Shown in pieces: positions 16,804-27,100 of a stretch of DNA of 64,000 nucleotides. Position 1 is the first letter of the stretch. Each line of letters begins with the position of its first letter. Source of the stretch: an uncultured Bacteroidales bacterium. Its GTDB lineage: Bacteria; Bacteroidota; Bacteroidia; Bacteroidales; P3. The position numbers and the translations under genes are program-made. The notes beneath the pieces are model-generated. The model was not told where the DNA came from. It saw only the letters and a program-made list of their open reading frames with translations, and ran no database searches. The stretch is from the NCBI GenBank assembly GCA_910586395.1, contig CAJUFX010000001.1:322733-386732 (forward strand), in the 5' to 3' direction.

Positions 16804-17319
16804 ATGGAAAACAAAACGCCATTGGTCAGCATCATCATGGGCAGCGCGTCCGACTATCCGACGATGGAAGCCGCCGCCAAATTCTTAGACCAACAGAACA
16901 TCCCGTTCGAAATCATCGCGCTGTCGGCGCACCGCACGCCGCACGAAGTCGTGGCATTCGCGTCGCACGCGCACGAACGCGGCGTCAAGGCCATCATCGC
17001 GGCGGCCGGCATGGCGGCGCACCTGCCCGGCGTCGTGGCGGCCCTGACCCCCCTGCCCGTCATCGGCGTCCCCATCAAGTCGTCGCTGGACGGCATGGAC
17101 GCGGCCTTGGCCATGTTGCAGATGCCGCCGGGTATCCCCGTGGCCACCGTCGCCATCAACGGCGCCTTGAACGCGGCCATCCTGGCCTTGCAGATCATCG
17201 GCACGGGCCGACCCGACGTATTCGAGAAAGTGCAGGCCTACAAGCAATCGCTGAGCCAAAAAATCGTAAAAGCCAACGAGGAGATGAAAAGCATCCGCTT
17301 CGAGAACCGCACGAACTGA
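16804..17319 (+). CDS. purE: N5-carboxyaminoimidazole ribonucleotide mutase PurE
   Basis: A 171-aa class I PurE: VSIIMGSASDYPTMEAAAKFL (substrate-binding GS.SD), ALSAHRTPHEV (AHRTP) and AAAGMAAHLPGVVAALT. It converts N5-CAIR to CAIR in purine synthesis. The frame runs open back to 16408, but that part translates the tandem repeats; the ATG at 16804 fits the family and lies just after the promoter. The TGA stop is followed in the same frame by about 92 more open codons (see separate entry). Confidence 0.96.
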   Translation: MENKTPLVSIIMGSASDYPTMEAAAKFLDQQNIPFEIIALSAHRTPHEVVAFASHAHERGVKAIIAAAGMAAHLPGVVAALTPLPVIGVPIKSSLDGMDAALAMLQMPPGIPVATVAINGALNAAILALQIIGTGRPDVFEKVQAYKQSLSQKIVKANEEMKSIRFENRTN

Positions 17320-17598
17320 GCGGCGGATACGGGCAACAACGGCGGGTACGAGAAACCGGGCGAAAGACCAAGCGGCACAAGGGCCGAAAGGGCCGCACGG
17401 GCGGAATCGTTTGGCGGGACGCCGCCATCAACATTGCCCGTGTGGCACAACGCGTACAACTCGGCGGACACGATGTACCGCAAGACAAGCAGTGGATTCT
17501 TTTGGCCGAATACGAGGCACCCGAGTTGCATTATCAAAGAAGAGGATATTCCCGTTTGGCTCTATCAATATGTCATCCAAAAAATACAAGACGCATAA
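17320..17598 (+). other. Open frame directly following purE, status uncertain
   Basis: After the purE stop the same frame stays open for 92 codons to a TAA at 17596-17598. Its second half looks protein-like (LPVWHNAYNSADTMYRKTS, then IIKEEDIPVWLYQYVIQKIQ) but no good ATG precedes it. It could be a fragment of a lost gene, a short gene from the GTG near 17440, or chance. The rest of the 17320-17674 gap has no other candidate. Confidence 0.25.
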
Positions 17599-17674
17599 GG
17601 CACATCGATAAAGTGACCGACTCTTTTTTACGATATTTTTCCAAGCCGGACGTATATTGGGAAAGTATCGTAAC

Positions 17675-18688
17675 ATGGACAGATTATGTTTCCGGCGATG
17701 CGGCCGGCTTTTCCCGTGGGCTTGGCTTGTCCGTACGGGCGGGCGGAGAGCGGCCGTCGGCGGGCCGGCGGTCTTGATGTGGTGCGGGTTGACGGCCGCC
17801 GTCTTGGGCGGTCGCGGCCGCGCCGCCGAACCGACGCCGGTTTTTCCAACCTGCCTCCGGCCGAGTTTCAGAGGCCTGTATGTGGCCGACGCCGGCATCG
17901 GCCACCCGGCCCTGCTGGCGGCAAGCGGCCTGCCTGATGCGTCCGAATGCTTTCGGGGCGAGGCGGCGCGGGGCCGCCGCCGGCCATCCAAGCGACCGCC
18001 CACCGGCGATTTCGGACTAACGGACGGCACAGCCGACCGTTCCCCGCGCCGCCTGCGGTGGCAATCCGGCGCCTATGCCCACATCGGCTTCATCCCCGAA
18101 AACAAGAAAACAGGCTTAGGCGGCGCGCTGTCGTTCCAAAGGCAGACGTTCGCGTTGCACTACGAATTCGAAGGTTTTTCGCTCTACCATACCCATTCGG
18201 CCGGCCTGTCGTATGCCATGGCTTTTTCCGACCGCTGGCAGGGCGGCGTTTTCGTGCGCTACCGGCGGCGCAACAAGATCGAAGACCAGGCGGACAGGGG
18301 GGCCGTGGAAAGCGGCCTTTCGGTGGCCTGCCGGCTGGCGAACTGGGACCTCTCGTTCAAGGCCGCTTACGAGATACCGCTGCAAAGCCGCGGTATCTGG
18401 CAGCAGGCGTTGAGCCTGCTGCTCACGGCCGCCTACCGGCTGAGCGACGACCTGAGCATAGGCGTAGAGGTGGGTAAAGACATCCGCTACCCCGTAGAAG
18501 CGGCGGCCGCGGCCGCCTACCGCATCAAAGGCCGGTTCATGGTCTTCGGCCTTTGCGGCGTCTATCCGTTCCGTTTCAGCCTCGGCGGCGGCTACACATC
18601 CCCACGGCTCGACGTTCTGGCGGCCACGGCCTACCATCCGCCTCTCGGCGCGACGGGACAAATCAGCGTGTCATGGAAAGCCTGGTAA
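17675..18688 (+). CDS. Predicted outer-membrane beta-barrel protein
   Basis: A protein of 337 aa from the ATG at 17675; a later ATG at 17777 (MWCGLTAAVLGGRGRAAEP) would also give a signal peptide. From about residue 130 it is a regular series of amphipathic strands: GAYAHIGFIPE, LGGALSFQRQTFALHYEFEGFSLYH, GGVFVRYRRR, ESGLSVACRLANWDLSFKAAYEIP, and so on to ISVSWKAW. The first 120 residues are arginine- and proline-rich and poorly structured. Its end overlaps the helix-hairpin-helix gene by 16 bp, so both are probably translated together and may act as an envelope pair. Function unknown. Confidence 0.65.
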   Translation: MDRLCFRRCGRLFPWAWLVRTGGRRAAVGGPAVLMWCGLTAAVLGGRGRAAEPTPVFPTCLRPSFRGLYVADAGIGHPALLAASGLPDASECFRGEAARGRRRPSKRPPTGDFGLTDGTADRSPRRLRWQSGAYAHIGFIPENKKTGLGGALSFQRQTFALHYEFEGFSLYHTHSAGLSYAMAFSDRWQGGVFVRYRRRNKIEDQADRGAVESGLSVACRLANWDLSFKAAYEIPLQSRGIWQQALSLLLTAAYRLSDDLSIGVEVGKDIRYPVEAAAAAAYRIKGRFMVFGLCGVYPFRFSLGGGYTSPRLDVLAATAYHPPLGATGQISVSWKAW

Positions 18689-21039
18689 GCCGCCGCGGAC
18701 GCGACACAGGACGCGACACAGGACGCAACACAAGACGCGACACAGGACGCAACACAGGACTCCATACCGCCTGCCATACCACCGACTGCACCGCAGGCGA
18801 CACCGCCATCCACACCGCCGCGCCGGTCGCCCGCCGACACGCGCTTATCCGTCTGGCCGCCGCCATCTGCCTGATCGTCCTCCAGCCACCGACAGGCGGT
18901 CAGGCCGACCCGCTGTCCGCCAAAACGCGGCCACCGGCAGCCGACACCACCCCAACGACACCCGTACCCGCACCGGCAGCCGACACCACACCAACAACAC
19001 CCTTACCCGCACCGGCAGCCGGAGCCATGCCGGAACCCCTCTTCGAAGCCTTGGCGGAAAACATCCTCGAAAGCCTTTCGGAATCCGACGACGAGACCGC
19101 CACCGCCCTCGCGCTCGAAACCTTGCAGGAACGGATCGCCCGACCGCTCCGCTTCAACACGTCCACTTACGACGAACTGGAGAGCCTGGGCCTCCTCTCG
19201 CCTTGGGAAATCGACGCCTTGCTGCGCTACCGCAACGCCTACGGCCCCATCACCGGTGCCCACGAACTGCATTACATCCCCGACTTCCCGTCCGAAAAAG
19301 CCCGCCGCCTCGCGCCTTTCCTGTCGTTTGAGCCGGCCACACCCCCCGAAAGCTTAGCGCAGACCATTAAACGCCGCGGCCGCCACGAACTCGCGCTGCG
19401 CTACGGCCGCGCGCTATACCGCAGCAAGGCCTACACCGAAAACCGCTATGCCGGCACGCCCGACGCGGCCGCCCTCCGCTACCGCTTCCAAGCCGAAAAC
19501 CGCCTGCAAATCGGGCTTGCCTTGGAAAAAGACGCCGGCGAAAAACGCATCCCCGACAGCTGGGCCGGCTTCATCGCCTTGGGCGACGCCGCCCCAAACA
19601 CCCAAGGACACCCGCGCGCCGGCGCCCTCAAATCGTGGATTATCGGCACCTATAAACTCCATTTCGGCTATGGCCTGCATCTCGGCGGCGGCCTGTTCGG
19701 CGGGGGCCTCGACGCCGAGATGCTCGCCCGCCCCGGCAACGGCCTCAAACCATTCGCCTCCACGGCCGAAAGCGGCTATTTCAGCGGATCGGCCGTCTGT
19801 CTCCAAGCCGCCCGACGCACCGAAGTCACGCTGTTCTACAGTTACCGTAAAATCGACGCCGCCGTGGAAGACGGCCTTATCACGAGCCTGCCCGCGGGCG
19901 GCTATCACCGCACCGACGCCGAATGCGAAAAACGCCGGCGCGCCGTCCAACAGGTTGGCGGGCTGGCCGTCGAGCAAGCCTTCCGCCACGCCAAAATCGG
20001 AATGACGCTCAGTTACACATTCTTAGACAAGCCCTACCAGCCGAAATCCGCCCTCTACAATCAATTTAACCGGCTTTCCGACAAAGTCCTGGGCGGCGGC
20101 TTCCACTACCGCGCGCTTTGGCGGTCGCTCCATTTTTACGGCGAACTCGGCTGGAGTTGCATTTTCAACACCCCCGAACCCAACAACGCCCCCGCGCCCC
20201 ACCCCCGCCCAACCGCCGTCTCGGCCGCCCTTTTCCAAGGCCTGCAATGGAAAGTCCACCCGCGTTTCAGCCTCGCCGCCCAATGGCGGCACTATCCGCG
20301 CACGTACGGCGGCTATTTCGTCCACGCGCCGGGGCGGCAGTCCAAGGCTTACAACGAATCCGGATTCGGCTGTCTGGCCCGCACCAACTTCTCCGACCGT
20401 CTGCACTTGGACGCCGCGGTCGATTTCGCCCTCCACGGTTGGTTCTCATATCCCAAAAAGCCACCGTTTACCGACCGGCGTTACGACCTCAAACTCCATT
20501 ACGCCGCCCGCCGACACGCCTTGCAGGTTTACGCCCTATACCAATACCGCCAATCCGCCTCCAACACCCCGTCCGCCGGCAACAACGCCGCCGAAGCCGC
20601 CGCATCCGCCGCCGGCACCCTGCACGTCCTGCGGCTGCACCTCGCCTACGACAGCCCTTGCGGCTTTCTGTACCAAAGCCGGCTGGAATGCCGAAACTTC
20701 GCCAAAGGCTGGCTGATCTATCAGGATTTCGGCTACCGTCTGCCCTCCGGCAAATTCAGCGGCAACCTGAGGTTCGCGCTTTTCCAGACCGCCTCGAACC
20801 AAGAGCGCTTCTACGCCTACGAATCGGACCTGCTCTACGCCGCCGCCTTTCCCGCCTATGCCGGCCGCGGCCACCGTCTCTATATTTTGATCCGCTACAA
20901 GCCGTTCCGCTTCATGACCCTCGAAGCGCGTTACGCCCATACGCTTTACGATCACAGTTTTACGAGCGGAAACGGTCTAAACGAAAGCCCCGGCGGCCTC
21001 CGTCCCGAAATCAAATGCCAAATCCGCTTCACGTTTTAA
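18673..21039 (+). CDS. Helix-hairpin-helix envelope protein with C-terminal barrel
   Basis: A protein of 788 aa if started at ATG 18673, which overlaps the previous gene by 16 bp. After a low-complexity lead (RDTG/RNTG repeats) comes a hydrophobic stretch ALIRLAAAICLIVL that may be the signal peptide, so the true start could be later. A linker with two copies of ADTTPTTP.PAPAA follows. Around residues 155-215 lies a ComEA-like helix-hairpin-helix (RFNTSTYDELESLGLLSPWEIDALLRYRNAYGPI...ELHYIPDFPSEKARRLAPFL). The remaining 550 residues are strand-rich to CQIRFTF, like an outer-membrane barrel. This HhH-plus-barrel layout is seen in Bacteroidetes but has no established function that I know of. 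Confidence 0.75.
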   Translation: MESLVSRRGRDTGRDTGRNTRRDTGRNTGLHTACHTTDCTAGDTAIHTAAPVARRHALIRLAAAICLIVLQPPTGGQADPLSAKTRPPAADTTPTTPVPAPAADTTPTTPLPAPAAGAMPEPLFEALAENILESLSESDDETATALALETLQERIARPLRFNTSTYDELESLGLLSPWEIDALLRYRNAYGPITGAHELHYIPDFPSEKARRLAPFLSFEPATPPESLAQTIKRRGRHELALRYGRALYRSKAYTENRYAGTPDAAALRYRFQAENRLQIGLALEKDAGEKRIPDSWAGFIALGDAAPNTQGHPRAGALKSWIIGTYKLHFGYGLHLGGGLFGGGLDAEMLARPGNGLKPFASTAESGYFSGSAVCLQAARRTEVTLFYSYRKIDAAVEDGLITSLPAGGYHRTDAECEKRRRAVQQVGGLAVEQAFRHAKIGMTLSYTFLDKPYQPKSALYNQFNRLSDKVLGGGFHYRALWRSLHFYGELGWSCIFNTPEPNNAPAPHPRPTAVSAALFQGLQWKVHPRFSLAAQWRHYPRTYGGYFVHAPGRQSKAYNESGFGCLARTNFSDRLHLDAAVDFALHGWFSYPKKPPFTDRRYDLKLHYAARRHALQVYALYQYRQSASNTPSAGNNAAEAAASAAGTLHVLRLHLAYDSPCGFLYQSRLECRNFAKGWLIYQDFGYRLPSGKFSGNLRFALFQTASNQERFYAYESDLLYAAAFPAYAGRGHRLYILIRYKPFRFMTLEARYAHTLYDHSFTSGNGLNESPGGLRPEIKCQIRFTF
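18696..18762 (+). repeat. 12-bp tandem repeats at the 5' end of the HhH gene
   Basis: About five imperfect copies of a 12-bp unit (CGACACAGGACG / CAACACAGGACG) encode RDTG/RNTG. One expects slippage here; because the unit is a multiple of three the frame would survive. Confidence 0.8.
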
Positions 21040-21050
21040 GTTTTATTTAT

Positions 21051-21058
21051 TACCTTTG
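21051..21058 (+). promoter_or_regulatory. -7 promoter element for the sugar transferase gene
   Basis: TACCTTTG matches TAnnTTTG and lies 44 bp before the ATG at 21103. A clear -33 TTTG is not evident. Confidence 0.5.
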
Positions 21059-21102
21059 CGTACTTTGTGTGTTATTGAAAATACCGTCTTGACATAAGAA
21101 AC

Positions 21103-21660
21103 ATGTACGCGACCAAGACCAAGCGCCTACTCGACCTCCTATTCGCCTGCATTCTGCTGATATTATGCCTGCCGGTCATCCTGTGTACGATGTTCGTTTC
21201 CGCCATCGCCCAGCGGACTTTCAAGGTTATCTTCATCCAGACCCGCATCGGCTATGGCAACCGCCCGTTCAAAATCATCAAACTCCGCACGATGTCGAAC
21301 GAAAAAGACGGAGACGGGCATCTCCTGTCGGACGAAGACCGCACCCCGCCTTTCGGCACTTTCCTCAGAAGGACTTCTTTAGACGAATTGCCTCAGTTGA
21401 TTAACGTCATAAAAGGGGATATGTCGCTTATCGGGCCGCGCCCCTTTACCCCGGCAGACTGCGCCCGCTACGGTACGCCCGAACAGATGACCGTCCGCCA
21501 CAGCATACGTCCCGGTCTGACCGGCTTGGCGCAAATCCACGGCCGTAACGCCATCGACTTCGAGCATCGCATCCGCTACGACCTCTTTTATGTGCATCAC
21601 GTTTCCTTTGGCCTCGATTGCGGCATTTTCTTCCACACAGCCAACGTGGTGTTGGAATAA
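21103..21660 (+). CDS. Bacterial sugar transferase (phosphoglycosyl transferase)
   Basis: A 185-aa single-domain protein of the monotopic PglC/WcaJ-C family. It has an N-terminal re-entrant hydrophobic segment (LLDLLFACILLILCLPVILCTMFVSAI), then QTRIGYGNRPFKIIKLRTM, LRRTSLDELPQLINVIKGDMSLIGPRP (catalytic DE dyad in LDELPQ) and RPGLTGLAQIHGRN. These enzymes move a sugar phosphate from a nucleotide sugar to undecaprenyl phosphate, starting surface glycan synthesis. No other glycan gene is nearby, so the pathway is unknown; in T9SS organisms A-LPS, which anchors cargo, or O-glycosylation are possible uses. Confidence 0.9.
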   Translation: MYATKTKRLLDLLFACILLILCLPVILCTMFVSAIAQRTFKVIFIQTRIGYGNRPFKIIKLRTMSNEKDGDGHLLSDEDRTPPFGTFLRRTSLDELPQLINVIKGDMSLIGPRPFTPADCARYGTPEQMTVRHSIRPGLTGLAQIHGRNAIDFEHRIRYDLFYVHHVSFGLDCGIFFHTANVVLE

Positions 21661-21696
21661 CGACCCGACTGACCCGACTGACCCGACTGACCCGGC
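21660..21696 (+). repeat. 9-bp tandem repeats after the sugar transferase gene
   Basis: About four copies of CCCGACTGA begin at the stop codon. They lie in the 92-bp gap between convergent genes. Confidence 0.75.
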
Positions 21697-21752
21697 ATGC
21701 CCAAGCCGCCACTCCTCCGTGCCGGACACCGCCCGCCCGAACACTTGAAACT

Positions 21753-23543
21753 TTACTCCATCAACGTACTCAAAGCCACGGTGCCTATGCCGGCATTGTT
21801 GCCCACCACAGGCGTCACCTGCCCGATAAACGCGGGTTCGCGCCCCGTCAGTGCCTTAAGCCTCGGAATCAAGGCCTCCGCCACCGGCTTGGAGGCCGCA
21901 TCGGTATATTCCACGGCATAAGCGTGCAACCGCCCCGTTTTCAGCTTTTTTTCAACGATTTTCAATATCCGGTCAATGCTCTTGCCCTGATTGGCCGCCG
22001 TGAACAACACGCTACCCTTGCCGTTCCGGTCGGGCGTGATGACCGGCGCCAAGCCTAAAGCCGTAGCCAAAAAGCCTTTCATTCGGCCGATGCGCCCCCC
22101 CTTGACGAAATACTTGACGGTCTTGGTCATCGCATACACATTCGACTGCGCGCACCAAAGCGGAATCAGCCGCTTCAAATCCTCGAAACTGAACCCCTTG
22201 TCCAAGGCTTCCACAACGCGCAAGGCCACAAGCCCTTCCGCCCCGGCCAACGTCTTGGTGTCGAAGACGGCGATCGGCACGCCGGTCTGCATCTGCACTT
22301 TCTTGGCCATATCGACGAAAGCCTGATGCGTGCCGCTCAATCCCGATGAAATGTTGAGCACGATGACGGCCTTATAATAAGTAGCGATATAAGACAGTTT
22401 GTTGTAGATGTTCTTCAAGGCCGGCAACGACGTCCTGGGATAAGGCTTTTTCGTGGCCAAATAGTCGTAAAAGTCATCATGCTTGAGCGTTACCCCATCC
22501 AAAAAGAGGCTGTCCCCCAACTGCACCTGCAACGGCACATGGTGTATCTGATGTTTGAAGCGGATTTCCGCATCCAAGTCGGACGTGCTGTCCACAACCA
22601 CCGCGATGTCATGCCGGCGGTGTGCCTTGATTTCCACCTGAAACGCCATGTCGTCCACCTTGCTCGTCTGTATCTGCGCGCGTTCGCTCAACCGGCGCAC
22701 GGCAACCTCCGGCTCGTCGGTATGGACATGAATACGCACCTTGCCGCTGTTCCCGGCCACGACGACACTGTCGCCCAAGACTTCCAAATCATGTTTGAGC
22801 GCATCCTTGTCGATGTTTTCACCAACCGCCAGGGCTTCCGTACAATAACGGAACGTCATGACCGCATCCTCGTCGTCGGCCACGTTCAATTCCGGCAACA
22901 CGTTCTGCCGCGCCCCCGCCAGTTCCTTCATGTCGGCCTTGAGCGCGAAATCCAGCATGCCCTTGGCGAAAAAAACAAAGCCCTGCGCGCCGGCATCCAC
23001 GAGGCCCGCGCCGCCCTTGTGCCGGCCACGGGTACTTTCCAGCGCCTCCAACACCTTTTGATAAGGTTCGGTCATCAGCACCACGAAATCGTTGATGCGC
23101 GCATCCAGCAGGCGTTGCAAATCATCCGTCCAGGCTTTGAACATCGACAGAATCGTTCCCTCCACCGGATGCGACAAAGCGGCATACGTAAAATTGACAG
23201 CCCCGACCGCGCAACGAACGAAATCCCGCACGTTGACCTTGGGGTAAGCCTGCAATTCCAGACTGAGCCCCTGCACGAACTGCGCCACGATGATGCCCGA
23301 ATTGCCGCGCGCCCCCGTCAAAGCCGCGTCGGCCATATCGGCCAACGTCTTGTTCAACTTTTTGGACGGTTTCACGGCATCGATGATGGACTGCATCGTA
23401 GAGGCCATATTCGAACCCGTATCGCCGTCCGGCACCGGAAACACATTGATTTTATTCAGATAAGCATAATTCTCTATAATGCCTTTGGCGCCCGCCAAGA
23501 ACATATAGTAGAAATTCTGTCCGTTAATATATTCGTACTTCAT
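21753..23543 (-). CDS. DhaL-DegV fusion (putative fused fatty-acid kinase system)
   Basis: A 596-aa fusion. The first 200 residues form a DhaL/FakA kinase domain: NKINVFPVPDGDTGSNMASTM (Asp residues bind the metal-ATP), ALTGARGNSGIIVAQFVQG and KGGAGLVDAGAQGFVFFAKGM. The C-terminal 290 residues form a DegV/FakB domain: IAVVVDSTSDLDAEIRFKHQIHHVPLQV, then NISSGLSGTHQAFVDMAKK. In Firmicutes FakA phosphorylates fatty acids bound by separate FakB proteins; here both activities seem joined in one chain. A role in fatty-acid uptake or membrane lipid synthesis is inferred. Fusions of this type occur in Bacteroidetes as far as I recall. A -7 element lies upstream at 23712-23719. Confidence 0.88.
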   Translation of the reverse strand: MKYEYINGQNFYYMFLAGAKGIIENYAYLNKINVFPVPDGDTGSNMASTMQSIIDAVKPSKKLNKTLADMADAALTGARGNSGIIVAQFVQGLSLELQAYPKVNVRDFVRCAVGAVNFTYAALSHPVEGTILSMFKAWTDDLQRLLDARINDFVVLMTEPYQKVLEALESTRGRHKGGAGLVDAGAQGFVFFAKGMLDFALKADMKELAGARQNVLPELNVADDEDAVMTFRYCTEALAVGENIDKDALKHDLEVLGDSVVVAGNSGKVRIHVHTDEPEVAVRRLSERAQIQTSKVDDMAFQVEIKAHRRHDIAVVVDSTSDLDAEIRFKHQIHHVPLQVQLGDSLFLDGVTLKHDDFYDYLATKKPYPRTSLPALKNIYNKLSYIATYYKAVIVLNISSGLSGTHQAFVDMAKKVQMQTGVPIAVFDTKTLAGAEGLVALRVVEALDKGFSFEDLKRLIPLWCAQSNVYAMTKTVKYFVKGGRIGRMKGFLATALGLAPVITPDRNGKGSVLFTAANQGKSIDRILKIVEKKLKTGRLHAYAVEYTDAASKPVAEALIPRLKALTGREPAFIGQVTPVVGNNAGIGTVALSTLME

Positions 23544-24142
23544 AGTTTTCCTTTTTTAGCGGCAACGGGCAGCACGCCCCGACGAACCCGCCGACGGCCA
23601 CAACTCCGGGCCGTAGCCCCTTGTCGAACCGCAAGCCCTTTTTCCGGGCGAAACCCGGCCGATGCCGACAACCTCCCCCGCAACAAGCCTGCCAACTGAC
23701 AAAATATCTGACAAAGTTACAAATTTAAGCCGATTAACCCACCATATCCCGCACCGATTCCCCCTTTCATCCGCCATAAACCTAAAAAGAAAATCCCCGC
23801 CTCCCCATTCCGCAAGGGTTTGGCACGGAAATGGCAATGCATCGGCCGACCGTTCCGATCAAAAGACGGTTGAGAACCGCCCCACCCGACCGGATAACCG
23901 TTGCGGACGGCATCAAAAAAAACACCGTCGGAAAAATCAAAGCAATGAAAACAGTTACAAATACATATAAACAGCCGTTATACACCGTTAAACCCGTTCT
24001 AATAAAACGTTTCCATGAGAAGCCCGCTTTTTCCATGCTTTTTCCTTATTATTGTATTCCGATTGACGATGGCGTGCCATATTACCATCCGGCCGCAAAA
24101 ACAAGCCTGACAATCAAGCAAAACCGAAAAACATTTCATACC
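23544..24142. other. 599-bp intergenic region between divergent genes
   Basis: It holds CAAAGTTA at 23712-23719 (minus-strand TAACTTTG) as a likely promoter for the DhaL-DegV gene. The A1 frame is open back to 23831, but that stretch has no signal peptide or domain and is AT-richer. I see no convincing plus-strand promoter, RNA gene or repeat in the rest. Confidence 0.5.
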
Positions 24143-27100
24143 ATGCGTATATATATGAGACAAACAATCTTAGCTCTAAGTTTGGCAGTCAGCATTTTAA
24201 GCCAAAGCCACCTCCAAGCCCAGCAAACGGCCGAATTCGTGATTCCGGCCAACAGTTACCAACTCACGTCAACCGCCGGCACGTTTACCGACATCGCCGA
24301 CAATCCGGCCACCGTCAAACTCGGCGAAACGCTGCCGGCCGGTACGGCCTTGAAAGACGGTTTCTTCGTAAACGCGCCCAACGAGCCCTTCGTAACCCAT
24401 AAAGCCGACAAGACCAAAACCGATCCCGGCTTTCCGCTCGGCTTCGAGTTCAACTTCTGCGGCAAAAATATGACGCACTTCACAATTTGCGCCTCGGGCG
24501 GCCTCCATTTCGGCGCGGACGCGGACATCCCGCAAGCCCAGAGTTCGGCGTGGACTACCAACGCGATGACGGCGGATTACCAAAACATCCTGACCGTTTC
24601 CACACAGGACGCCAACCAAAAGAAAGATACGGTGTTGTCCATCGCGGACAAGGCACCGGCCATGTACCTGCTTGATGGCGAAGCCGGACAAAAAGTCCTG
24701 ACCGTACAATACACCTACGCCGTCAACAACGATGAATGGATTTACCAAATTAAAGTTTATGAAAAGACCGGCCGCATGGAACTCATCGTGGGCGACCTGA
24801 AGACCGACCATGCCGGCGACAGCGAATACCGCCTGTTTTTCGGACTGGTCGAGAACGGCAACATGATTATCAAAGACGATCCGCTCAAAACGCTGAATCT
24901 CACTTACAGCCAACACACCCATAAGATTGGATTCAACCAAACCGCCGCCTCGGCCTGGGATGCATTCACCACCACGACAAGCTCCTACAACGGCATGTCC
25001 GTCACCGCCGCTTCCAAACCGGAATCCGGGCGTACGCTCGCCTTTACCCTGCCCGACTGCAGCGGCTCTTCCTGTCTGAAACCAGAGGCTTACACCTTTG
25101 AGACAACCGCCATCAGCAAAACGCGGTTTTCGGGAAAGATCGCTTACGACAAATCCAAAATCACCCCGAACGAATTGGCCGGTACGGGCACCGTCGTCGC
25201 CGTACTCTCCACCTCCGAAACGCCGGATTACACGCTGACGGACGGCACCTATTACCGCGCGGGCGACCCAATCGGCAACCACCGCGTCCTGCTCAACGCC
25301 AAGCCGGGTTATCAAATCCGAAACGGTGCCATCAGCGGCAATATAGCCCCCCTTACGCTCGCCGACAGCAACCTGACGCCCGGCACCCCCTACTACCTAC
25401 ATATCTATTCGATGAATTACCAATGTCTGAAGGCGCCGGCTTATTCCGACCTCTGCCAGACCTTCCGTTTCACGAGTTCACTGGAATTGCCGAAAAAACT
25501 GAGCGCGGGCCTGCCGACCCCGACCGCCGTCCCCCTGACCGTGCAGTCGGCCGGCGAAGGCTTCGGCCTCGTATTGCTCAAAAGCCCGAACACGAAACCC
25601 ATTGCGTTGAGCGGCCAACTCAAGGCCGGCGACAAATTCGGTGAAGCCGAAGTCCTGACCGTGATCGATCAGGCAACGGAAACCCAATTCGATGCCCCGC
25701 TGGCGGCCGGCGAAGGAACCTATATCCTGGCCGTTTCCGCCACCGGCCTCAGCGGCGACGCCCCGGTTTACGCCTCCGACTTTCTGGCCGTCCCCGTACG
25801 CGCCGCCTACGACGGCCTACCCGTATTCGACGATTTCGCCAAGGAAGCATTTACCTACGGCAGCCCGACGGAATACAAACGCCTGCCCTTCGGATGGAGC
25901 CGGGAGACGGCCTTTCCCGACGGACAATTCGAAAAAGCGTTCGGGCTCGGCCGTGTCAACGAGACGGATCCCACCGCCCTCGTTTCCGTTTATCCCGATT
26001 TGGACAAAGCCCAAGATGCGGAGAATTTTTGGGCCGATGTCGTCACACCGGCTTTCGTCTGCCCGAACGACATCATCCAGGTCACGTTCCAAACGTCTTA
26101 TCACAAACCGGCCACTCAGGGTGACGCGCAACGCTACACGCCCGGCGCAAGCGACCGCGTGCGTATCGCTTACTCGGCAGACGGCGGCGAATGGATCGAC
26201 GTCCTTGACTTGAAAGGTAACGACGACGAGTTCCCGCAAATCACCCCGCAAGGCCGCTACACGCTGACCGCCATGATTTCGAAAATCACGCCCGGTACCA
26301 TATTACGCATCCGTTACAGTTATTGTTCGCCCGCCCAAAGCACGGGCAGCGAAGTCGCCCCCGTCATGAACACCATCCATAACGTGACCGTCATCGAGGG
26401 CAAGGCTTGTGAAGCGCCGAAAAACTTCGTTTGCGTCGATAGCCTGACCACCGACGGCAGCCTGACGTTCCGCTGGTTCGACAACAACCTGCCGCAGGCC
26501 CCCAATTTCATCATCGCCTACCGCGAGACGGCCGATGAAAACGGCTGGAAATACCGCCGTGTCAAAGCCAACGCCAACGGCAGTCTGGAAACGCCCATCG
26601 ACGGTCTGATTCCCGATCTGACCGCCGCGACGCCCTACACGGTTAAAGTGGCCGCCCTCTGCGGCGCACGGGACACGTCTTTCTATACCGAATCGCTGAC
26701 GGCACGTACGGCCGCCTCGCTTCCTTACGAAGAGAGCATGGCGCAGACCGGCAGCGGCAACACGGCGCAAACGCCGTTCGACCGCGGCGTCAAAGCCTAT
26801 ACGGGCGTCATCGGCGGCCCGTTGACGGAATCGGCCACAGGTTGGTCTCAGACGACCACTTCCGACCCTTATAACCGCGCCATAGCCGTCAGCATAGGTG
26901 ACTTCACCTCCGATGCCTGGCTCATGCTGCCGGATGTCTTCATCGCCGAAACGGGCGACTTCACGCCTAAGTCGCTCAACTTCACGCTCAGCAGCTTCAA
27001 CGCCGACAAGCAAAAAGGCGTCCGCCCCAACTACGATGACACCAAACTGCACGTGCTGGCCTCCAAAAACGGCATCTTCACACGCGGCGACATCATAAAG

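Noticed and set aside
23831..24142. Extension of A1 upstream to 23831
   Set aside because: It has no export signal and would bury the signal peptide starting at 24143.
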